A stretch of DNA of 64,000 bases. It comes from Streptomyces violaceusniger (GTDB lineage Bacteria; Actinomycetota; Actinomycetes; Streptomycetales; Streptomycetaceae). Positions 52,401 through 62,600 of the stretch are shown here, in pieces. The number at the start of each line of letters is the position of its first letter. Positions within the stretch are counted from its first letter, which is position 1. Both the position numbers and the translations under genes were made by a program. The notes under the pieces are model-generated. The model had not been told where the DNA came from. It ran no database searches and worked only from the letters and a program-made list of their open reading frames with translations. The stretch lies in assembly GCA_005405945.1 (NCBI GenBank), contig BJHW01000001.1:2666001-2730000 (forward strand), written 5' to 3'.

Positions 52401-52662
52401 GCTGCGCGCCGGTGCCGTCCCAGGCCTCCTCCGCTTCCTTGCACCCGTCGTCGGTGGCCACGCGCAGGATCAGGTCGCGCCAGGTGGCGCCGGACGGCAG
52501 CGCGGGCGCGCCGAGCACCACCGAGGCGACCTTCAGCCGCGCGGCGAGCCGCACCGCCCCGGCGTCGACACCGCACGCGCCGGCCAGGGCGGCGACGGCG
52601 CCCTCCGGCTCGACGGGTGCCGCCCGTTCGGCGCCGGCCCGGCGGGGGGCTGTTTCCTGCAT
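49456..52662 (-). CDS. NRPS A-T protein fused to a clavaminate-synthase-like Fe/2OG oxygenase
   Basis: 1,068 residues; the ATG at 52662 follows AGGAGG. Residues 1-130 are a linker vaguely like a condensation remnant. The A domain (about 140-640) has YFTSGSTGEPKGAMCEHD, FDISLWQLVSALLVGG, AVTGEALKKEL, NCYGLTEVSDDTNHGVM and GNGKIDKIAL. Pocket residues read D-I-W-Q-A-T-C-D-D, six of nine as in the known diaminobutyrate code DIWELTADD. The carrier has FTELGGTSLSAIRL. The last 300 residues are an oxygenase with MCMHHELSYAATVPATLLFG (HxE), DVLVVDNLRTAHAREPYEGR (distal His and Arg). SyrP-like enzymes of this type hydroxylate an amino acid held on a carrier. The order suggests load, then hydroxylate. 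Confidence 0.9.
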   Translation of the reverse strand: MQETAPRRAGAERAAPVEPEGAVAALAGACGVDAGAVRLAARLKVASVVLGAPALPSGATWRDLILRVATDDGCKEAEEAWDGTGAQPYVAAERLHRHVGHVLRLLTEAPDEPHTTHGLLTEEEAEAVIAASSGPERPLPGRRFHELFEERARRHPGAIAVVHGDTTRTYREINEDANKIAWTLLRQGLEPEDVVAVVTERTPRWLAAVLGVFKAGGCYLPLEPHFPAGRMARTLTRAECRWVLADDDVPPLDEALEGRDAPRCMRVRDVLDASGPTRDPEVPVAGDQLAYVYFTSGSTGEPKGAMCEHDGFLNHLYAKIEDCGIREGDTVAQTAPQCFDISLWQLVSALLVGGRTLLVEQEAILDVRRFVDLMNRHRVQVAQLVPTYLELVLTEMAGDRAVLPDLRVVAVTGEALKKELVRRWFDAFPGVPLVNCYGLTEVSDDTNHGVMHALPGHRSVPLGPTVRNCRVYVMDEHLHLVPIGAPGEIVMAGVCVGRGYVNDPDRTAAVYGHDPYRPGDRLYRSGDFGRRLPSGDFEYLGRRDSQVKISGFRIEIGEIEDRLLQVPGVRDGAVVVAGTDGDPQLVAYYTGGDAPDGAGVARALGAFLPDYMVPPRLYHTRELPLSGNGKIDKIALTARARRERDTGGAGMGDAGADTPRLATGTEHRVAAIWARLLKVPEERIGRDSRFTELGGTSLSAIRLSIELDRLVTVADLRDTPTVADVAALLDRKSAAKPAAGAAAGSPPAAPAPLRMLDAHTGRDPAARAAAHRPAARAALAGSGAVLLRGLGVRTPADVAAVAAALGVEAMAEREGFAPRTVHAPGLYSGSHWPADDQMCMHHELSYAATVPATLLFGCLTAPDSGGRTLVADSQQVLAALPPGLVAPFERHGWLLRRMYHDVGVAWTDAFGTTDRAEVDAYCASAGIEPTWLAGDRLATRQRRAAVVRHPDTGVPGWFNQIAFLNGLTMDPAVREYLTDVYGPEGLPFDTATGDGTPVTADMVETINAVYDRFTVGEPWQEGDVLVVDNLRTAHAREPYEGRRDIAVVLGDPVALPGHVLPMTGGERP

Positions 52663-52726
52663 GGGGATCCTCCTACTGATCGGTGAAACGGCAAGGGCCG
52701 ACGTGCCCTGGACGGCTCCGCGTGGG

Positions 52727-55700
52727 CTAATCGCTGCCGGCCAGACCCAGCTCCGCCGCCACGATGTCCCAGACCTGCCGGACCGGGTCGCGGTCCAGCA
52801 GCATGACGCGGTGCGAGCAGTCGAGGACGTGCTCACGTACCTCGCCGGTGAAGACCGGGCGCCACAAGTCCGCCTTCGGGGTGGCGTCGGCGGAGATCAG
52901 GATGAGGTCGCCCATGACCTTCCGTGCCTTGTGCCCGAGATTGATCCGCGAGTTGTTCCGCACGACCCGGATATAGGGCTGGTGCTCCTCACCCGGCAGC
53001 GCTTCGGCGACCCGGTCGTCCTGCTCGGCGAACGCGGCCCGGCCCTCCGGGGACGACAGTCCGTCTCCGGGCCGGGAGTCCAGGATGACCACCGCGGCCA
53101 CCTCCTGGCCCGCCTCCTGCAACTGTGCGGCCATCTCCTGCACCACGTTCCCGCCGAAGGACCAGCCGAGCAGGTGGTAGGGGCCCACGGGCTGGATCTT
53201 GCGCATGTGGCTGATGTAGTCCGCTGCCATGTCCGCGAGTGAGTCGGGCAGGTCCGTCCCGTCTCCGTCGAGGCCCCGGGGCCTCATGGCGTACAGCGGG
53301 TACCGCTTCGGGATGTGGTTGGCCAGCCATCCGTACTCCCAGCCCATACCGAGCGCGGTGTGCGCGCAGAAGAAGGGAGGCTGCTCGCCTCCCGAGCGCA
53401 AGGCGACCATCACCCCCGGCTCCTCGTCGTGCCCGGCCTCGTCCAGCCGTGCGGCGAGCGCGGACACGGTGGGCGCCTCGAACACCGTCTTCACCGGGAC
53501 GCCGAGCCCCAGCACCGCCTGGATCCGGTCGACCAGCCGCACCGCCAGCAGCGAGTGCCCGCCGAGGTCGAAGAAGCTGTCGTGAACGCCGACAGATTCC
53601 ACCCCGAGGGCCTGCTCGAAGAGCGAGCACAGGATCTGCTCCCGCAGCGAGGCCGGTCCCGGCCCGCCGTTGCCGGCACCGGCCACGTGGTCCGCGACGG
53701 GCAGGGCCGCCCGGTCGAGTTTGCCGTTGGGTGTCAGCGGCAGCCGGTCCAGGATCATGACAGCCGACGGCACCATGTAGTCCGGCAGCCGGAGCGTGGC
53801 AAATCCCCGCAGATCAGCAGCGAGTCCGGCATCTGTGGTGTGCCCGCCGTCGCCCACCGGAACGATGTAGGCGGTCAGTCGCTTGTCGCCCTCGGAGACT
53901 TCGTGGGCGGCCACCACCGCCTGCGCCACCTCCGCATGGCTTTGCAGCACGGCCTCGATCTCACCCGGCTCCACCCGGAAACCACGGATCTTCAGCTGGC
54001 CGTCGGCCCGGCCCAGGAACTCCAGAGCACCGGTGCGGTCCCGCCTCACCACGTCCCCGGTACGGTACATCCTCCCTCCTTGCTCACCACCGAACGGGCA
54101 GGCCACGAACCGTTCCGCGGTGAGCCCCGGCCGCCCGAGGTAGCCGCGGGCCAAGCCGGCACCGGCGATGTAGAGCTCACCCGCGACCCCGGCGGGCACG
54201 GGTTCGAGGCGGTCGTCGAGCACGTACAGGCGGGTGTTGAGCAGAGGTGTGCCGATCTTCGGCGCGGGATGCGCCGGGTCCAGATCGGCCGCGGTGGACC
54301 ACACGGCGGTCTCCGTCGGCCCGTACAGGTTCGTCACCAGCGCCTGCTGGCGGGCCATCTGCCCGGCCAGGCCGGCGGGAAGCGGCTCGCCGCCCACGAG
54401 GATCCGCATTCCCCGCACCTCGGGACCCGCTGCGTCGAGCAGCAGGGACCACTGGGTCGGCGTCGCCTGCATGACCGTTGCCCGGGACCGGACCGCGAGA
54501 TCCGCCAGCGCCCTAGGATCGCGGGCCGTCGCCCGGTCGGCCAGCACGACGCCCGCGCCCGCCAGCAGCGGCAGGTAGAGCTCCAGGACATGGATGTCGA
54601 AAGCGACCGTCGTGACGGCCAGCAGCCGGTCTCGTTCGCTCAGGGGCACCCGCTCCGCCATGGCGGTAAGGAAGTTGACCACCGCGCCGTGCGGCACGCA
54701 CACGCCTTTGGGGCGGCCGGTGGACCCGGAAGTGTAGATCACGTACGCCGGGTTCCCGGGGGCGGGGCTGATGGTGAGGTCCGCGGCGTCCTCGTCCGCC
54801 AGCCCGGCCGCTGTGGCGGGAGCATCCACCACGACGGCCGGCGCGTTCCCGGCGGCGACGCGCTCCCTGACAGCCTCCTGGGTCACGACCAGGGAGGGGT
54901 CGGCGTCGGTGAGTATGTACGCGATGCGGTCGGTGGGCTGGTCGGGGTCGACCGGCAGATAGGCCGCACCGGTCTTCAGCACCGCCAGCAGCGCGACGAC
55001 AAGCTCGGGTGAGCGGTCCATCACCACCGCGACCACGGACTCGGGTCCCGCTCCGCGGGAGACGAGATGCCGGGCGAGCCGGTTGGCGGCGGCATTCAGG
55101 TCGGCGTACGACAGATGCCGATCGCCACAGACCAGGGCCGTGCCGTCGGGGGTGCGCACCGCCTGGGCGGTGAACAGCGACGGCAGGGCGGTCACGGGCA
55201 GCTCCCGGACGGTGGCGTCACCCCCGGTGAGGAGGTGCTGCCGTTCTTCGGGATCGAGCAGGTCCACCCGGTGCACCGGCCGGGTGGGATCGTCGGTCAC
55301 GGCGCGCAGCACCCGGACCAGCCGGGCGGCGATCGTCTCGGTCGTGTCCCGGTCGAACCGGTCGGCGGCGAACACGATGCCGCCGTCCAGTCCGGCGGGC
55401 CGGCCCTGCTCGTCGAACCGTTCGGTGAGCTCGAAGTCCAGGTCGAACCGGGCCGAAACCACCTCGGCCGGGAGGCCGGTCACCCGCAGCCCGGTCAGCT
55501 CGGGCGCGGCCACGGGGGCGTTCTGCACCGCGAGCATGACCTGGAACAGCGGATGCCGGGCCAGGGAGCGGGCCGGGGCGATCTCCTCGACCAGCCGCTC
55601 GAACGGCACCTCCTGGTGCTCCAGGGCGGCCAGCGCGGTCGACCGGACCCGTCCCAGCAGTTCAACGAAGTCCGGGTCGCCCGACAGGTCCGTGCGTAGC

Positions 55701-56640
55701 ACGAGGGTATTGACGAAGAAGCCGACGAGTTTCTCCACCGCCTGGTCGGTGCGCCCGGCCACGGGGGTGCCGACAGGAATGTCCTCGCCGCCGCCGAGCC
55801 GCGACAGCAGAACCGCCAACGCAGCCTGGAGCAGCATGAACGTCGTCACACCCTCGGTGCGTGCCAGCCGTGCCAGCCGATCGTGCAGTTCGGCCGGCAG
55901 CTCCAGCGGAACCCAGCCTCCCTCACCACTGGCGACCGCCGGCCGCGACCGGTCCGCCGGCAGCGGGATCTCCTCCGGCACTCCGGACAGCCGGTCCTTC
56001 CAGTAGGCGAGCTGATCGGGCAGCAGACCGTCCGGGTTCCCGGGCTCGTCCAGCAGCTCCCGTTGCCACAGCGCGTAGTCCGCGTACTGCACAGCAAGCG
56101 GCTCCCAGTCAGGTGCCCGCCCGCCGCACCGCGCCGCGTACGCCTCCGTCAGGTCCCGCCACAGCGGCCCATCGACCAGCCGTCACCGGCGATGTGATGC
56201 ACGATCACCCCGAGCGCCCACTCGTTCTCGGCCGCCACGGGCTGCTGCGGGGACGTCAGGGCGAACAGGTGCGCGCGAAGCGGCGGCTCGGCGGCCAGGT
56301 CGAAGGGGCGCGAGGCCAGATGGGCGAGGTGGGTGTCCAGTTCGCCGGGTGTGACGGCGTCGAGGGGAAGCCGCGGCGCGGCTTTGTCCGGACTCAGGAC
56401 GTGCTGGTACGGCTCCCCGTCCAGCTGCGGGAAGCAGGTCCGCAGACTCTCGTGCCGCGTCACCACGTCCCCCAGCGCGGCACGCAGGGCCGGCACGTCC
56501 AGCGGCCCGGACAACCGCATGGCGAGGGAGATGTTGTAGGAGGCGTTCGGGCCCTGCAGACGGTCCAGGAACCACAGGCGGCGCTGCGCGTACGACAACG
56601 GCAGCAGCGCGGGGCGTGGACGGGCCGTCACCGCGGGCCG
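52727..56640 (-). other. NRPS terminal module: C-A-T-TE, glycine-like code
   Basis: Condensation about 56620-55220 ([11 protein letters not shown]), A domain about 55180-53700 ([59 protein letters not shown]). Pocket residues D-I-L-Q-L-G-L-V-W differ at one position from the glycine code DILQLGLIW. Carrier [17 protein letters not shown] near 53550. Thioesterase 53430-52730 has [40 protein letters not shown] (GxSxG) and a late CSHRVML His. It releases the peptide by hydrolysis or cyclisation. Confidence 0.85.
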
Positions 56641-59600
56641 CGCGGTCGTCGCGTCGCCCGATCCCAGCCGTGCGGCCAGGCCGGCCGGCGTCGGCGTGTC
56701 GAACACCGCACGGACGGGTACCTCCGCGCCCAGCACCGTGCGGACACGGCTGACCAGTTGGACGGCGAGTAGGGAGTGGCCGCCGAGGGCGAAGAAGTCG
56801 TCGTCGACGCCGACCTGCGGCACGCCCAGGACCTGCCCGAAGACCGCGCACAGGAGTTCTTCGCGGATCGAGGCTGGTGCGCGTCCGGTGCCCGCGCCCA
56901 CGCCGTAGTCGGGGGCAGGCAATGCGCTGCGGTCGAGTTTTTCATTGGTGGTGACGGGAAACCGGTCCAGTACGACGATGGCGGAAGGCACCATGTAGTC
57001 GGGCAGCCGTTCGGCAACAAATCCCCGCAACGACGTCACCAGTTCACCATCACCGTCCTCGCCGGTGATGGTGATGTAGGCGACGAGGCGTTTGTCGCCG
57101 GGGGTGTCTTCGCGGGCGACGACGGTGGCCTGGGTGACCTGGTCGTGGCTGGTGAGGATGGTTTCGACCTCGCCGGGTTCGATGCGGAAGCCACGGATTT
57201 TGACCTGGTTGTCGGCGCGTGCGATGAACTCGAGTTGGCCTTTGGTGTTCCAGCGGACGAGGTCGCCGGTGCGGTACATCCGCTGCCCGGGATTCCCGTA
57301 GGGACAGGCCACGAACCGCTCGCTGGTCAGGCCGGGCTGGTGCAGGTAACCGCGTGCCGGCCCGGCGCCGGCCACATACAGCTCACCGGCCACCCCCACC
57401 GGCACCGGCTGCAGCCCACGGTCGAGGACATACAGCTGGGTGTTGTCCGCCGGACGCCCGATGGGCATTGCCGTGCCGGGTTCCTCCCCGGAGCCACCTC
57501 GAATGCGCCGCAGCAGCACGCCGAAGCCTCGGTCGGTCCGTACAGGTTGTGCAGCGGCGCCGTGAAGCCGGCCTTGAACTCCTCGCACAGCCCCGGCGAC
57601 AACGCCTCACCGCCGACCAGCACCGCCCGTAGGCTCGTGCACTCCGCCGCAGCACCGGCCTGCAGGAACACCGCCAGCGCCGACGGCACGAACTTGATGA
57701 CAGTGACCTGCTCCCGCACGATGAGCTGGGCGAGGTAGCCCGGATCGTGTTGTCCGCCAGGCCGGGCCACCACCACCGCAGCGCCCTCCAGCAACGGCCA
57801 GAACAGTTCAAACATCGTCGTGTCGAACCCGAAGGATGCCTTGCACAGCACCCGATCCGCCGACGACAACACGACCCGGGACTGAATCCACGACAGGAGA
57901 TTGACCACCCCGCGATGCGCAACGGCGACCCCCTTGGGCACCCCCGTCGATCCGGAGGTGAACATCACATACGCCAGGTGGTCCGGACGCAGCGGGGTGG
58001 TCCGGTCGGTGTCGGTCAGAGGTGTGGACGAATGCTGGGCCACGTGCTCGGCTGTTGCCGGATCGTCGATCACCAGCTGTGCCACACCACCCGCCCCTCC
58101 CTCCACGCCCTCGAGGTGATGTTGCAGGCTGCTGGTGGTGACCAGTAGGGCAGGCTGCGCGGTCCCGAAGATGTGCTGCAAGCGACCGTGAGGCTGATCA
58201 GGATCGACTGGTACATACGCCCCACCCGCCTTCAGTACCGCCAGCAGCACCGCCACCAACTCCGGCGAACGCTCCATCACCACAGCAACCAGGATGTCGG
58301 GTCCCACGCCGTGGTCGATCAGGTGCCGGGCGAGCCGGTTGGAGTCCGCGTCCAGCTGCGCGTACGTCAGCCGCGCGGTGTCCGCGGACACGGCCACGGC
58401 ATCGGGACGGGCCGCGGCCTGTGCGGCAAACAGCTCCGGCACGGTCGCACCAGGCCGGGCGAGCGCAGTGTCGTTGACGTCGGCGAGCAGCCGCCGCTCG
58501 CTCTCGTCAAGGACGTCGATGGCGTGCACCGGGGTACCGGGCTCGGCAGCGACGGTGTGCAGAACCCGCAGCATGCGGGCGGCGATACGCTCGACGGTGG
58601 CACGGTCGAACAAGTCGGCGGCGTAGAGGATCTCGACGTCCTGCCCGGCGGGCCGCCCCGCGTCGTCGAACCGTTCCGAGACCTGGAAGTCCAGGTCAAA
58701 CTTGGCCAGCGTCACCTCGGTGAGCAGGCCCTCGACGGACACGTCCGGGAAGTCGGCGGTCGGCGCCGGCACGTTCTGGACGGCGAGCATCACCTGGAAG
58801 AGGGGGTGGCAGGCCACGGAGCGGACCGGGGCCAGTTCCTCCACGAGCCGTTCGAACGGCACCTCCTGGTGCTCCAGCGCCCCCAGCGCCGACACCCGCA
58901 CCCGCCCCAGCACCTCGGCGAACGACGGATCACCGGACAAGTCGGTACGCAACACCAGGGTGTTGACGAAGAAACCGACCAGATCCTCCACCGCCGCATC
59001 CGTACGCCCCGCGACCGGACTCCCCAGGGGAATGTCCTCCCCGCACCGAGCTTCGACAGCAACACGGCGACCGCGGCCTGCCACACCATGAACATCGTCA
59101 CACCCTCGGCCCGCGCCAACTCAGCAAGCCGCTCGTGCAATTCGGCCGGCACGCGCACGGGCACCCAGCCGGCGCGACGGCTGGCGACGGCGGGCCGGGG
59201 ACGGTCGGTGGGCAGGGCCAGCTCCTGTGGGACACCGCGTAGCTGGTCCTGCCAGAAGGCGATCTGACGGTTGAGGAGGCTGTCCGGGTCGGCAGTGCCG
59301 CCGAGGAGTTCCCGCTGCCACAGCGTGTAGTCGGCGTACTGCACCGGCAGCGGCGCCCACTCCGGCTCGCGCCCGGCGCCACGTGCCGTGTAGGCAGCGG
59401 ACAGGTCGCGCAGCAGCGGGCCCATGGACCAGCCGTCGGCGGCGATGTGGTGCGCCACCAGAACCAGCACGACCTCGGCCTCGACCTCGGCCGGTCCGCC
59501 GACGTCGAACAGGGTGGCCCGAATCGGCAGGTCACCCGCGAGGTCGAAGACGTGCGCGGCCGCCTCCTCGATCCGCGTGCCGAGCTCGGCGCGAATGACG

Positions 59601-62600
59601 GGCACAATGTCAAGGTCCAGGCGGGCCTCGGCGGTGGGGACGATGTACTGGCAGGGCCGCCCGTCCTCCTGCGGGTAGCGGGTGCGCAGACTCTCGTGCC
59701 GGATGAGCACGTCGTCGAGGGCGGCGCGCAGCGCATCGGTGTCGAGGGGGCCGGTCAGGCGCAGCACGACCGGAATGTTGTACAGGGCGCTGGGGCCCTC
59801 CAGCCGGTCCAGGAACCACAGCCGTTGCTGCGCGTACGACAACGGCAACCGCTCCGGACGCGATCCGGCCGCCACCGCCGGACGCACCGGCGCCCCTTCC
59901 ACCTCCGCCAACCGAGCCGCCAAGCCCGCGACGGTGGGGGCCTCGAACACGGCATGGACGGGAATCTCCACTCCCAAGACCGCGCGGACACGGCTGACCA
60001 GCCGCACGGCGAGCAGCGAATGCCCGCCGAGCGCGAAGAAGCCGTCGTCGACACCGACCTGCGGCACACCCAGCAACTGCGCGTACACCGAGCACAGCAA
60101 CTCCTCGCGCAGCGAAGCCGGGCGCCGCGACGGTTGCGTGGTCACGGCCTCGGGGGCGGGCAGCGCGGCGCGGTCCACCTTGCCGTTGGACGTCAGCGGC
60201 AGCCGGTCCAGTACGACCACGGCCGACGGCACCAGGTACTCCGGCAGCCGGTCGGCCGCGAAGGCCCGTACGTCGGGCGCCGGTTCGCCGGTTTCCGACA
60301 CGGGCACCACGTAGGCCGCCAGGCGCTTGTCGCCGGGGGTGTCCTCACGGACGACGACCACGGCCTGCGCCACGGCGGGATGCGCCGACACCACGGCCTC
60401 CACCTCACCGGGCTCCACCCGGAAGCCGCGGATCTTGACCTGGTCGTCGACGCGGCCGACGAACTCCAGCACCCCGTCGGCCCGCCACCGCACCACGTCA
60501 CCGGTGCGGTACATCCGCTCCCCCGCACCCTCGAACGGGCAGGCCACAAACCGCTCCGCGGTCAGCCCCGATCGCCCCATGTACCCACGCGCGAGCCCGG
60601 CACCGGCGATGTACAACTCACCCGCGACCCCCACCGGCACCGGGTCCAGAGAGCCGTCGAGGACGTACACGCGCGTGTTGTCGAGAGGCCGGCCGATGGG
60701 GACGATCTGGCCGATCCGCTCGGGGTCGGTGAGCGGGATCTGGGTGCCGATGACGGTCACCTCGGTGGGGCCGTAGCTGCTGCGGACCACGATGCCGGGA
60801 ACGGCTTCGAGGACGCGGCGCACGGCGGCCAAGGGCACCACGTCGGCACCGGTGAGCACGTCGTGGACACCGGCGAAGGCGGTTGGATCCTCCTCGGCGA
60901 TGACCCGGAACAACCCCGCGGTCAGGTGGACGTGGGTGAGGCCGTGGTCGGCGACCAGGGAGCGCAGCCGGGCGGCGTCGATACGGCCGGGTGGGGTGAC
61001 GACGAGTTCACCGCCATTGAGGAGACGCACCCACAACTCGACGGTGGATCCGTCGAACGTGTGCGGTGCGGCGAACATGCCGCGGGTGACTCCGGGGAAC
61101 CGCCAGCAGCGGTCGCCGGCGAGGTCGACGATGTCGCGGTGGGTGGTCGCGATGCCCTTGGGCGTGCCGGTGGAGCCCGAGGTGAACATCACGTAGGCGA
61201 GCTGGTCGGGCAGACTGCGGCCGGCCACGGCTGTCGCCGGCCAGTCGGCCCACGGGGCGTCGTCGACGACGAGCACGGTGACGTGGTCGGGTACGACCGC
61301 GGCGTTCGCCCCGTCGGCCAGGCACAGGCCGACTCCGGCACGGCCCAGCACGTCGGCGACGCGGCCGGCCGGCTGGGCGGGGTCGACGGTGACGTAGGCG
61401 CCGCCCGCCTTGAGGATGGCGAGCAGAGCGGTGACCAGATCGACGGAGCGGTCCATGGCGACGCCGACGGGAGTCTCGGAGACGACGCCGAGGTCGATGA
61501 GATGGTGGGCGAGCCGGTTGGAGCGGGCCTCCAGCTCGCCGTAGGTGACCTGCTCGCCGCCGCTGGTGAGGGCGACGGCCTTCGGCGCGCGGGAGGCCCG
61601 GATGGTGAACAGCTCAGGCACGGTGAGCGCCAGGGTGTCGCTGCGGGTGGCGTTCCAGTCCGCGAGGAGGCGGCGTCGTTCCACGCCGTCGAGGAGATCG
61701 ATGCGGGCGACCGTCTGGGCGGGGTCGGCGGTGACCGCGTCCAGGACGCGCAGCAGTCGCGCGACGAGGGTCTCGGCGGTGGCGTGGTCGAAGAGGTCGG
61801 CGGCATAGGCGAGGCCGCCGAGCATGCCGTTCGGTCGGCCCTCGTCGTCGAAGAGTTCGACGACCTGGAAGTCGAGGTCGAACTTGGCCAGGGTGGGCTT
61901 GCCGGGACGGGCCTCCGCGCTGAGGCCGGGCAGTCGCACGTCGGCCTGCGGAACGTTCTGCACGGCCAGCATGACCTGGAAGAGGGGGTGACGGTTCGGT
62001 TGGCGCACCGGTGCCAGCTCCTCCACCAACTGCTCGAACGGCACCTCCTGGTGATCCAGCGCACCGAGGGACGCGCGGCGCACCCGTCCCAGCACCTCGG
62101 CGAAGTCCGGGTCGCCGGACAGATCGGTACGTAGCACAAGGGTGTTGACGAACAAACCGACCAGATCCTCCACCGCCGCATCCGTACGCCCCGCGACAGG
62201 ACTGCCCAGGGGAATGTCCTCCCCGCACCGAGCTTCGACAGCAACACGGCGACCGCGGCCTGCCACACCATGAACATCGTCACGCCCTCGGCGCGCGCCA
62301 GCTCCGCGAGCCGGTCGTGGAGTTCGGCGGGCACGTCGATGACGGCCCAGCCGCCGCGGCGGCTGGGGACGGCAGGACGGGGCCGGTCGAGCGGCAGCGT
62401 GATCTCTTCGGGTGCGCCGTCGAGCTCGGCGCGCCAGTGGGCCAGTTGGTCCGTGAGGAGGGCGGTCGGGTCGTCCGGGTCGCCGAGCAGCCGCTGCTGC
62501 CACAGCGCATAGTCCGCGTACTGCACCGCCAGCGGCGCCCACTCCGGTGCCTGACCGGCGCACCGCGCCGCATACGCCTCCGACAGATCCCGCCACAGCG

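Noticed and set aside
49489..52686. A 1,065-codon plus-strand frame opposite the A-T-oxygenase gene
   Set aside because: It mirrors a strongly conserved NRPS gene codon for codon. Its translation is Gly/Val/Ala/Asp-rich with no domain, as expected for an antisense frame at this GC content.
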